Part shown: positions 46,601 to 52,900 of the stretch, in pieces
How the letters are laid out: each line of letters opens with the position of its first letter
Numbering within the stretch: the stretch's first letter is position 1
DNA from: Nautilus pompilius
Taxonomy: Eukaryota > Mollusca > Cephalopoda > Nautilida > Nautilidae
Length of the DNA: 64,000 nucleotides
Assembly: GCA_018389105.1 (NCBI GenBank)
Contig: JACATO010000591.1
Location: 668,501-732,500 of the forward strand
Direction: 5' to 3'
Translations under genes and position numbers: made by a program
Notes under the pieces: model-generated
Told to the model about the DNA's origin: nothing
Seen by the model: only the letters and a program-made list of their open reading frames with translations
Database searches by the model: none

Positions 46601-49534
46601 ATCAAGATTCTCTTGCTAACATTGCCCATGTAACAGAAATAAGTGAAAGAACAGACCAGCATTATCTCCACCAAGCTGACTACAGTGGATATATAGCATA
46701 TAAGAAACCCCTTCTGACCATTTGGATTAAATTGTTTCAAAATATCTAGCCAGAGAACATACCTGGCAAGCAAGGTCCTTGATTATTGGTGGTGGAACCA
46801 ATTCACATCTGGAAGTTGCATCTGAGTTTGGAGAAAACCTAATTAAGACCTTCAACAGCAATGTCATCAGCCCATGGTCAGGTAAGGTGGTAGAATCATC
46901 ATGATATGGGCTGCAATCTAGGTGACCAAGAGATAGAATTGGAATTTGTCAAAAAATGCCTCAATTTTGCTGGGTACAGTCACCTTAAAGCAGCATTTCC
47001 TATCACTGTAGGGCTACATGCCATACTTCTTATGTGACCACAGTCGAGAAGGCATTAAACTTCTTCTCTGGCTACACCAAAGCTCCAATACAAATTTGAT
47101 AGAGCTACCAGAGAAGCATCTAGGTGATCAACTGAGAACCCAGTGTATGTCCTGCCAATACGAATGAATTAAAGGAAACTCTGAGAAACCTGGACCAGAT
47201 CGTAAAACAAAACCTCATTGATTCAATGCCTAACAAGGAAGATGCTCTTCATACTGCAAAAGGTGGCTCAACAAGTATTAACATTAAGAATTTCACATCT
47301 TTATATGCCAATAGACTAATGTACTGAAACATCACCAGATGACCAAATTATTATAGCAGGGCTCTGTATCAGCTACAAAATGACATAAATTGTTTATAGA
47401 AATGTACAGTAGAGTGCAGTAACCCTCGACTGTTAGCACTTAATTTTTAAAGCACTTTGTACTTTATAAAAAGATAAACAAACAAAGATATGAAAATCCA
47501 ATTAGATACTCAAATTATTTGAATGGCCAAGCATTGCAGATAACTTCATGGAATAGTTTAGCATTATCAGTGGTCCAAGAAACATAAGAAACTAACACAG
47601 TACATCTGCAGGATACTTAACTGTATTACTAAAAACTTACACAAGTTAGTCAAGCTAATTGAAAAGTTAAAATTACCTGTCAAAAGCAAATGAGAGATCT
47701 TGCTAAATTGAAATCGTAATTTAAACTATTCTAAAATTCATTGATGCATTAAGAAAAAAAAAAAGAAAAGTTTACATTATTTTCAGTTATCTTTCCCCTT
47801 AATTTATACTCACCCTTTCTGTATCATGTAGCATGTCTCCATAAGACGACCTAGAATAATATGAATATTTATTTTAAAATATCAAGTTATTAAATATTAA
47901 AATGCATTTGTTACAATTCACATGGCACAATGGTCGACTACTCGAGTGCTCGGTCAAAGGGCAGGACAAGGGTTCAGCAAAGATAATACATTTAAGGTGG
48001 GGCTTAGAGCATATCATCACCGATGACGAATACACATAACCCCCAAAAGCAAACTTTATATTGTTCAGTTATAATTTGAAAATGTCTACAAAAAACAACA
48101 ACAACAACAAAAAGATTCTAGAACATTCTGTACCACTGAGAAAAGCAAGGTGTACAAATGGAAACTTTAATCTAGATAGTCGGGATGAAGGTGAAAGGAC
48201 ACTGACACGTATATAATAAACATGGCCAGAGGTTTAGCAGCAACCTGGGGTTTTCTATTTAGGCTTGATAAAGCCTAATTAAACCTGCTAAACTCGCATC
48301 AGTTAGTGAAAACGGCCGAAACTGGAGAGAGAGAGAGAGAGATGGAGAGATGGAGAGATAGAGATGGAGAGAGAGAGAGATGGGGGAGGGAGAGAGAGAG
48401 ATGGAGAGAGATGGAGAGATAGAGATGGAGAGAGAGAGATGGGGGAGGGAGAGAGAGAGATGGAGAGATGGAGAGAGAGAGATGGAGAGAGAGAGATGGG
48501 GAGAGAGAGATGGAGAGATGGAGAGAGAGAGAGAGAGAAGATGACAAACTGAAGTCTGGTGAGAAAAAAATAGATGATTTCTGCAAAGGTCTCAGGTGCG
48601 AGTCGATTACAGGTGTGGTCAGGGGCGTGGTGCCAGGCCATGGAACAGGTTTCCACATTGTTATTTCTAAGGAAGGTGATGCGAAACTCCCGGCCACAGG
48701 TGCCCCCCACCCTTATACGTCGGTGGGGGGGGGGGTTAACCAATGACACTCTACAAGCAAACTCAGCAGCAGGAGGGGCAGGCTGTCCCCTTGAGGGGCA
48801 ACAGAAACTTTTGTTCTTGTCACCTGTCGAACGTTTCGCTACACTCGGGAATATCACGGAGCTGAAAGGATTCCGATGGCCCCGGCCCCAAGGGTCGGAG
48901 AAAAAGGGTCTGAGATTTAACTCGAAAGAAAAAAAAAACAAACAAAAATCTGCGGTTTTACTATTTAAAAAAGAAAAAGGAAAAAAATGGGGTGGGAGGA
49001 GGAGGAGAGGGGGAATATCTCGGTGACCGCTCACCAATTAACCCTTGGAACACCGCACCGCACCGCTCACACACACACCCCCCCAGCCTAGATGCTCTGA
49101 CTACTAGTTGTCTCGGCCCTATTCCGTAAACGTACTCGTAATGCAAAACACGTGGGGGGTGGAGGGGGGTGGAGGGGGGTGCGCCGTGGCCCTTAAGGCT
49201 CTTCTTGTGCTGAGTGACACGTGTGTGAAGGGGCACCGGCAGCAGCTCCCTCTCCCCTCCATGAGGCGGCTTCCTCTGCTGAACACCCACCGCCCCCGAC
49301 CAGTTTCTCTTCTACGATATCAACTGAAACTATTACTATTATTATTAATTATTACTGTTATTATTACTGTTATGTTAATTATTATTATTATTATTATCGA
49401 AAACCTGTACCAAGGGTGAAACTTTCCCGAATTTCGAACCTGGCTATTTCTTGGTGGTAGTCGTAGTTCTCGTCCTGCAGGACCCACTCCGACTTCCCCA
49501 GCACGGGGTTCATCTGTAACACGAAGGTACTCAT
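19436..49534 (-). CDS. PRMT7: Protein arginine methyltransferase 7 (14 coding exons)
   Basis: PRMT7 transfers a methyl group from S-adenosylmethionine to arginine, making only monomethyl-arginine on histones and other proteins. Joining 14 exons on the minus strand (listed separately) gives an uninterrupted 678-residue frame; the human protein has 692. The N-terminal module has SAM motif [16 protein letters not shown] at residues 68-82. The double-E loop [10 protein letters not shown] has its glutamates at 144 and 153, the positions expected for animal PRMT7. A Cys-rich linker RPVCTCSLH follows near 360. The second, catalytically degenerate module has [16 protein letters not shown] (near 404) and [17 protein letters not shown] (about 471-487), and ends with a diverged C-terminal barrel. 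All junctions keep frame and nearly all have GT-AG sites of good quality. The gene spans 30 kb, with introns filled by dead transposons. The assignment is firm; splice sites are read by eye and not confirmed by transcripts. Confidence 0.95.
20420..20790 (+). repeat. Dispersed repeat, copy 1
   Basis: Shares TTTACC-TCAAGGTAAAAGTG and adjoining sequence with 59480-59870, in the same orientation. The family was not recognised. It sits in PRMT7 intron 13. Confidence 0.6.
21185..21355 (-). pseudogene. Ghost copy of PRMT7 exon 13
   Basis: This stretch aligns with the 5' part of exon 13 and its upstream intron at about 22176-22350. Shared blocks include TTGCACATT-CAGTCAAC, ATTCCTG--AAAACAAA and TATAAAT--TACAA. 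On the minus strand the copy keeps the acceptor TTACCAG followed by GAATATTCAAATGG. Translating it in the exon 13 frame gives stops, so it cannot replace the exon. It is a tandem duplication of an exon with flanking intron that has since decayed. Confidence 0.75.
21617..21910 (+). repeat. tRNA-derived SINE, best-preserved copy
   Basis: Begins with a tRNA-like head (GTGGCCCAATGGTTAGATTA for the A box, then a diverged B box). It continues with ACCTCCCTGGCAAGG, the core GGTTTCCTCCCATATCTAAA and AATAGTTCTAGTAGG, then a 3' part with GGGCCCCATCATGACACAGG and GTAGAGGTTGG. It lies between PRMT7 exon 13 and its ghost copy, so it probably inserted after the duplication. Confidence 0.72.
22131..22288 (-). 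CDS. PRMT7: PRMT7 coding exon 13
   Basis: Contains [18 protein letters not shown], nearly identical to the [14 protein letters not shown] motif of vertebrate PRMT7. Acceptor TTTGTCAG, donor GTAAGC, ends in phase 2. A decayed copy of this exon lies about 1 kb downstream in the intron (21185-21355). Confidence 0.96.
23442..23678 (-). CDS. PRMT7: PRMT7 coding exon 12
   Basis: Seventy-nine codons beginning [20 protein letters not shown], the pseudo double-E segment of the second module. It continues through [19 protein letters not shown]. Acceptor CCATACAG, donor GTACAG. Confidence 0.96.
23700..24500. other. PRMT7 intron 11, no element assigned
   Basis: Contains a short GA-rich run near 24060 and a GACA microsatellite near 24320. 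Some of 23800-24060 looks repeat-derived but I could not name it. Confidence 0.4.
24502..24639 (-). CDS. PRMT7: PRMT7 coding exon 11
   Basis: Encodes [20 protein letters not shown] and onward to DFQEME. Phase 0 at both ends. Acceptor ATTTTAG, donor GTGAGT. Confidence 0.94.
24640..26657. other. PRMT7 intron 10, nothing recognised
   Basis: AT-rich intron without a recognised element or exon. Confidence 0.45.
26658..26741 (-). CDS. PRMT7: PRMT7 coding exon 10
   Basis: Encodes [20 protein letters not shown] and then AARLGAKK, the motif I equivalent of the degenerate second methyltransferase module. Phase 0 at both ends. Acceptor CAATCAG, donor GTAAAT. Confidence 0.94.
27475..27655 (-). repeat. 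SINE, minus strand, in PRMT7 intron 9
   Basis: Its complement carries the tRNA-like head (GGTAGCTCACTGGACTGC) and a core around CACATCTAAAATGTG. It ends with the same AGACTCTC-like 3' part. Diverged from the best copy at 21617. Confidence 0.55.
28153..28282 (-). CDS. PRMT7: PRMT7 coding exon 9, linker between modules
   Basis: Encodes [20 protein letters not shown] and then [24 protein letters not shown] corresponds to the zinc-binding linker described for animal PRMT7 and precedes the IND motif of the second module. Acceptor CTTATAG, donor GTAAGT. Confidence 0.94.
28283..29450. other. PRMT7 intron 8, nothing recognised
   Basis: AT-rich intron. No exon-like or element-like segment was recognised. 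Confidence 0.45.
29451..29581 (-). CDS. PRMT7: PRMT7 coding exon 8
   Basis: Encodes [20 protein letters not shown] and then a stretch ending [22 protein letters not shown] across the junction with exon 7 is diagnostic for PRMT7. Acceptor TATTCCAG, donor GTAAGT, ends in phase 2. Confidence 0.96.
29582..31490. other. PRMT7 intron 7, first part
   Basis: AT-rich intron sequence. The stretch 29730-30130 reads like a diverged repeat but was not assigned. Confidence 0.4.
31500..32470 (-). pseudogene. Jerky/tigger-like (pogo group) transposase relic
   Basis: On the minus strand the piece [20 protein letters not shown] followed by [10 protein letters not shown] matches the CENP-B-like helix-turn-helix. 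Further on come [10 protein letters not shown] (family: NADETGL-W, first catalytic Asp-containing segment), [15 protein letters not shown] (family: LLLDN-PSH, Asp changed to Asn) and [11 protein letters not shown] (family: PPN-T---QPMDQG). The middle is shortened and stops are present, so it is dead. A TCTG/TGTG microsatellite sits in its 3' part. Lies in PRMT7 intron 7. Confidence 0.7.
31637..31750 (+). repeat. TCTG/TGTG microsatellite
   Basis: Interrupted tandem tetranucleotide and dinucleotide repeats of TCTG, TCTC and TG. Confidence 0.9.
33055..33238 (-). CDS. PRMT7: PRMT7 coding exon 7
   Basis: Encodes [20 protein letters not shown] and further, including [10 protein letters not shown] and CAPWWAHP, which match the family barrel strands. 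Acceptor TTCTCTAG, donor GTATGT. Confidence 0.95.
33239..36954. other. PRMT7 intron 6
   Basis: Mostly AT-rich and unassigned, with an AT dinucleotide run near 34840-34860 and one SINE (36640-36835). A minus-strand open frame at 33831-33562 does not resemble anything I know. Confidence 0.4.
36640..36835 (-). repeat. SINE, minus strand, in PRMT7 intron 6
   Basis: The complement reads GGTTTAGTGGTTAGACTGCT at the tRNA-like head, then a B-box-like GGAGTTTCAATCCC, then GTGGATTTCCTCTGGGCACT, and ends near AAAGAGTTCTAGTGAGG. It shows head, core and tail order clearly. Confidence 0.7.
36955..37187 (-). CDS. PRMT7: PRMT7 coding exon 6
   Basis: Encodes [20 protein letters not shown] onward, the start of the first beta barrel. 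Acceptor TGTTTAG, donor GTAATT, ends in phase 2. Confidence 0.94.
37188..38225. other. PRMT7 intron 5, part upstream of LINE relic on the plus strand
   Basis: AT-rich with a short GA run near 37771-37782. No gene seen. Confidence 0.4.
38230..38990 (+). pseudogene. LINE reverse transcriptase relic
   Basis: Plus-strand frames give NYKPVNLAS (family: NYRPISL-S), then [16 protein letters not shown] (family: QHGF---SCLTNLLEF), then [18 protein letters not shown] (family: VDVIYLDFSKAFDTVPH), then [10 protein letters not shown] (family: D---LQ-W---W). This is the order of a non-LTR retrotransposon reverse transcriptase of the CR1/Rex1-like style. The stop-ridden frame and the changed residue before FHKAFD show a dead copy. 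Lies in PRMT7 intron 5. Confidence 0.75.
39414..39526 (-). CDS. PRMT7: PRMT7 coding exon 5, double-E loop
   Basis: Encodes [20 protein letters not shown] and then [17 protein letters not shown]. The two active-site glutamates of the double-E loop are E144 and E153. Acceptor TTTACAG. Two possible donors are three to four bases apart; only GTAGGT after GAT keeps the frame into exon 6. Confidence 0.93.
39527..41670. other. PRMT7 intron 4, first part
   Basis: AT-rich. An exon-like patch with AG and GT boundaries on the minus strand at about 40448-40481 matches no PRMT7 family sequence and was not called. Confidence 0.4.
41679..41936 (+). repeat. 52-bp minisatellite, five copies
   Basis: Five near-identical 52-bp units begin at 41679, 41731, 41783, 41835 and 41887, each starting CACTGACATGGCCAAAACTA. 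Copies 1, 2 and 4 read GACGACC and copies 3 and 5 read GAGGACC near the end of the unit. Lies in PRMT7 intron 4. Confidence 0.95.
42950..43058 (-). CDS. PRMT7: PRMT7 coding exon 4
   Basis: Encodes [18 protein letters not shown] and then [18 protein letters not shown], matching family residues after post-I. Acceptor TTTTAG, donor GTTAGT, ends in phase 1. Confidence 0.94.
43059..45431. other. PRMT7 intron 3
   Basis: Contains a Tc1 relic (43390-43970). The rest, including 44000-45400, is AT-rich and unassigned. Confidence 0.4.
43390..43970 (-). pseudogene. Tc1-like transposase relic
   Basis: On the minus strand the pieces [30 protein letters not shown] (family: --GGGSVMVWG) and [15 protein letters not shown] (family: LNPIEHLWD) occur in the proper order. 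All catalytic motifs are decayed. Lies in PRMT7 intron 3. Confidence 0.5.
45432..45581 (-). CDS. PRMT7: PRMT7 coding exon 3, SAM motif I
   Basis: Fifty codons, phase 0 at both ends, beginning [11 protein letters not shown]. Contains [15 protein letters not shown], the S-adenosylmethionine binding glycine loop, and the acidic end CE of motif post-I. Acceptor TGTCTAG, donor GTAAAG. Confidence 0.96.
46299..47366 (+). mobile_element. Dead Tc1/mariner element with terminal repeats
   Basis: The left end CAGTACCGTGCGATATTAAT and the complement of the right end, CAGAGCCCTGCTATAATAAT, are imperfect inverted repeats. Both are flanked by TA (46297-46298 and 47367-47368). Inside, on the plus strand, fragments such as [23 protein letters not shown] and [12 protein letters not shown] are Tc1-like. 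Stops are frequent. Length 1068 bp. Lies in PRMT7 intron 2. Confidence 0.65.
47814..47850 (-). CDS. PRMT7: PRMT7 coding exon 2 (37 bp)
   Basis: Encodes the end of R32 and then [12 protein letters not shown], matching SSYADMLHDKDR of vertebrate PRMT7. Acceptor TTCTAG and donor GTGAGT. Too short for ordinary ORF calling. Confidence 0.93.
47920..48030 (+). repeat. Possible tRNA-derived SINE head
   Basis: GGCACAATGGTCGACTACTC followed 30 bases later by GGGTTCAGC resembles an A box and B box of a tRNA-like promoter. The body does not match the other SINE family in this window. Lies in PRMT7 intron 1. Confidence 0.3.
48323..48540 (+). repeat. GA-rich satellite, GAGAGATGGA units
   Basis: An almost pure purine tract of interlocking GAGA and GAGATGG motifs on the plus strand, pyrimidine on the other. 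It makes long spurious open frames on both strands. Lies in PRMT7 intron 1. Confidence 0.93.
48541..49439. promoter_or_regulatory. GC-rich promoter-proximal part of PRMT7 intron 1
   Basis: Clearly higher in G, C and CpG than the surroundings, with G-runs (48723-48734, 49152-49180), a run of C at 49078-49085 and an ATT repeat (49330-49400). This is the composition of a CpG-rich region downstream of a transcription start. The open frames here are products of low complexity. No conserved protein seen. Confidence 0.45.
49330..49400 (+). repeat. ATT/TTA trinucleotide repeat
   Basis: Interrupted ATT repeat immediately downstream of PRMT7 exon 1 in the intron. Confidence 0.85.
49440..49534 (-). CDS. 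PRMT7: PRMT7 coding exon 1
   Basis: Residues 1-32. The ATG at 49534 gives [20 protein letters not shown] and then [12 protein letters not shown], matching the conserved PRMT7 N terminus. An in-frame ATG 14 codons upstream (49576) exists, but the chosen one matches the family start. The donor GTTCGA at 49439 is unusually weak for this gene; it is fixed by frame and family alignment. Confidence 0.88.
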
Positions 49535-49873
49535 ATTTGCTGGAGATAATCGCGAAATTAACGGCTTAAAACGCATCCAGCTTCGGCAGCTGTTCCGCTC
49601 CGGGGGCTGGAGCAGATCGACGCAAAGGGAAGCAACTCTGGTCGCCCCTTTTTTTTAGTTCCTCACAAATAATGTTCCGAATTGGTGGGGTAAACTCATG
49701 ATACAAATAAGGCTTCGAGTGATGAAAGGCCCGCATGAGATCTCTGAACGGAGAGAGTTAAGCCGCTTGTGTGTGTGATACTTCAGAACGTATCCATCTC
49801 GCGAAATAAATGCTTATTGCAGTATCTCGGATTCCAACAGTCATTGAATTTGGAGAGTAAAGTCCTTTAATCT
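49535..49873 (-). promoter_or_regulatory. NKIRAS 3' UTR and PRMT7 promoter interval
   Basis: Only about 340 bp separate the predicted NKIRAS stop codon from the PRMT7 start codon on the same strand. An AATAAG hexamer on the minus strand at about 49814-49819 could end the NKIRAS transcript. No clear TATA box was found. PRMT7 must start transcription in or near this interval, or inside the NKIRAS last intron. Confidence 0.5.
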
Positions 49874-49935
49874 TCACCACGACATTGGAATAATCTTGTG
49901 TTTCCTGCCCATGTAATACGGCGGAAAGTGCATTT
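49874..49935 (-). CDS. NKIRAS: Probable NKIRAS last exon and stop
   Basis: Joined in phase it reads KMHFPPYYMGRKHKIIPMSW and stop. The FP---GRK-K pattern fits the human tail KSSFPLPGRKNK with a two-residue insertion. Acceptor ACTATTCAG has a weak pyrimidine tract and the preceding intron is 6.5 kb, so confidence is moderate. Confidence 0.58.
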
Positions 49936-52900
49936 CTGAATAGTTATTTTACTAGTGTCCTGCTGCAGGACAGAGCAGCACTCCCCTGAAATATCTGCAA
50001 ACAATTTTATCATTTTCAAAAATGGTTTAATTTTTGCATGAATGACAAATGAATGGAACAGGGTCAGAAGAACGTCTGCTGACTTTCCTGTCCAACAGGC
50101 TATTGCTGCAGTTTCTCGATCGCAACAGGTGCTAAATTGCGTACTGGTGTAATTCCAAGATCAGACTTCAGTTCACAATGCTAATACAGTCGAGACAGAT
50201 CTGTGAAAGCAATACTATTCAATTCTCTTGTTAATCATGCAGTACTAACCCACCACAAATTTATTCCTACTTGAAAGACAGACATTGCATTTGCTTAGCA
50301 TTGCTTAGAAACAGTTCAGACATTCCAAGCAATAAACAATACCTAATTCTTGCAGCACAAAACTCCGATACACAGCGCTACTTTCCCAGGCACCAGGTTT
50401 TAGCCTAGCATGGCATTCAGTTTCTTTATTGCTCACTGGATTTGGCTCTTTGTGATACTTCTACATTCTAGAAATGAGTTATTTGGAAAAGCACCTGCTG
50501 CTACAAGTAAAGCTACAAGCCAACTACCAGAAAAGCTTCAGGAAGACAGAAGTCAGTCTGCTAGGTACTCTGAACTTTGTCTAAGCTTTAGTGGTATATT
50601 CTCCCATCAAGTGTGGTTGAAGCTTTTCAAGTTTTTAAACTGTAAGTGCATTTGAAAAAAGTGATTTACAGTTTTAATAGACAATTTTGGGTAAAGAGTT
50701 AAACAATGTGCTGTTGGTTAACATAAAACACTACAAAAGTAATTACGGAATAACAAAGACATTTCGCAAAGTATTTTTTTTTTAATTTTGTTGTTGTTGT
50801 TAATACAAATATCACTGGACGGACATTACTTATTTTATTTGAATGACCAACAAAATAAAACAACTAACAAAGCACATCCAATTCATGTGTCTCTAGTGAA
50901 CTGCTTTTACAAGTTATTCACCTGAATTTCTCAGCAAAACTAATATTTTATCAGTAGCTGAATAACCGATTTTCTAAAAGCCAAAAATAAATTTAGCAAA
51001 GTTACAAAGTTTAAGAAAATCTGCCACGAACCTGTAAAAAAGACATAGTGATGATGGCAGAAAATCACTTTGAAATGTATATTTGAATAAACATTTTTAA
51101 TCTAAAGGCATGTTGCCTTAAATTTGTCAAAAAAAAAGCAACTTTGGTTACTTACAATTCTATAAAAATCAAATTTAAAAATCCATTATTATTTTTAGAA
51201 AGCTGCCAATCTGTTACATTTTATAGCTGTAGTCCCAATGACCACTGTCACTTATATTACAGTAAAAGTTATCTAAAAGAGGCCAAACAAAATTTTCATT
51301 TTAATAGAAAAAAAGATGGTGATAACAGTGATACAAGAAAATATCTGGAGTATTTCAAACCAAAACTTGGCTTGTAAGTAATAAAAGAAATACAAAAAAA
51401 TTTTGAAGTTACTTCTTTCAAGTGGGGTGGTGTTGGGGTGGTGTGTGTCTGTCTCTCTCTCTCTCGGCCACTCCCTACAAGAACTGTAATGGTGGTTGTA
51501 TGCTAGAAAGTGTTGATAATCCTGCATCGTGTGAGGTCCAGTACTTCAGCAAAGAAATCCCTACTAGAACTTTCATTTAGATATGGGAGGAAACACATGG
51601 GTGACTGGTAAAGATCAAGAAGAAGCCATGCCAGAAAGAAGATACACCAAATCAAATTGTTCCACTACAAGATCTAAACTTGGACCCTCAACCTGAGCAG
51701 TCTAATAGTCTACCACTGGACTACCCAGAGCATTTAATATGAGAGTAAAAATATCTTGTAATCATCAGTGGATGGCTGAAGGGATCCTTGGCTATAATCA
51801 CATCATCCTGCCAGAAGAATGCCATATAAGCAACACTACTGCAGTTTAAAGGGATGCAGAATGGGCTGCATTTGAATTTCTGAATCCTGCAGTGTGTTAA
51901 TAGGAACTCCATAAACTGCCATGCAAACACCCTAATAAAGGCCAAGACCAATCTCACAGCAGCAACCTTCAAACTCTACAGGAAAACCTGGACCATGTCA
52001 CCATTGATGATCTGATAGCTTTCGCACCTAAACATCCTACAAGCACTACCACGTAAAGTGCTCCTACCAAATACTGAAACTGACATTTCAAACAGCTATT
52101 TTAATACGTGTAAAAACCACCACATTCAAATTATTATGGCATGACTGGAAAACCATCTTGTGCGCACTGAACAGCTTTTTAAGTTCCTGCTATGTGGCAT
52201 TTTTCCTAACAAACAGCAGGGGATTTGTCTGTTAGAATAAAGAATGGTTCTTCAAAACAGAAATACAATAGTATTGGGATAAAACAAATGCTGAAAAGAA
52301 GAGTATTGCTAGGGATGTTCAAATGAAACTTTGCTGCAATGGTATCTAGCCAGGTTTCATTTAAACATTTCTAGTATATTGTTGATTCTTTAGAAATATA
52401 ATTGGCAAATTAAGTTTATGGGTAGTGCATTAATCTTATAGAAACTACAAACATTTTAAAAAAGAGAAAAAAGCTCAGGAAAACTGTTTCGTATAAGGTG
52501 GCAACAAATTTTTTTTTTTTGAGTTTTTGCTAAATGAAAATTTTTTTCCTTTTGAAAGTATGAAACACTGATTGAAAATTTTAATACAGGGACACACTAC
52601 ATTTAAAAAATGATATAAAATACACTTTTTAAGCAAATCTTATTGTATAGTTTCTGGTTCAAATCAATTCTGCTATAAGTCTTCAGCTTGTCCATATCTT
52701 GAATTTGTTGTACAGGCATCAAGGCCATATTTAAGAAAAGACAGCATGGATCTCTGAAATGTTTCTAGGTTTTAATCATAAACATATTAAGTGTGTTTTA
52801 AAAATTATAGATTTATCCATTTTGGATTTCAGATTATCTGAGGGGAGAGGTCTTAATACAGAGACTTAGTAGAGGACCTTATAATTGAAAATGAGAACAG

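Noticed and set aside
48299-49037. Long open frames on both strands through the GA-rich tract
   Set aside because: They are created by low-complexity GAGA repeats, which lack stops in several frames; there is no conserved protein sequence.
51721-51972. Minus-strand 83-codon open frame in the last NKIRAS intron
   Set aside because: It overlaps the end of a SINE and no family similarity was recognised; left as unassigned intron sequence.
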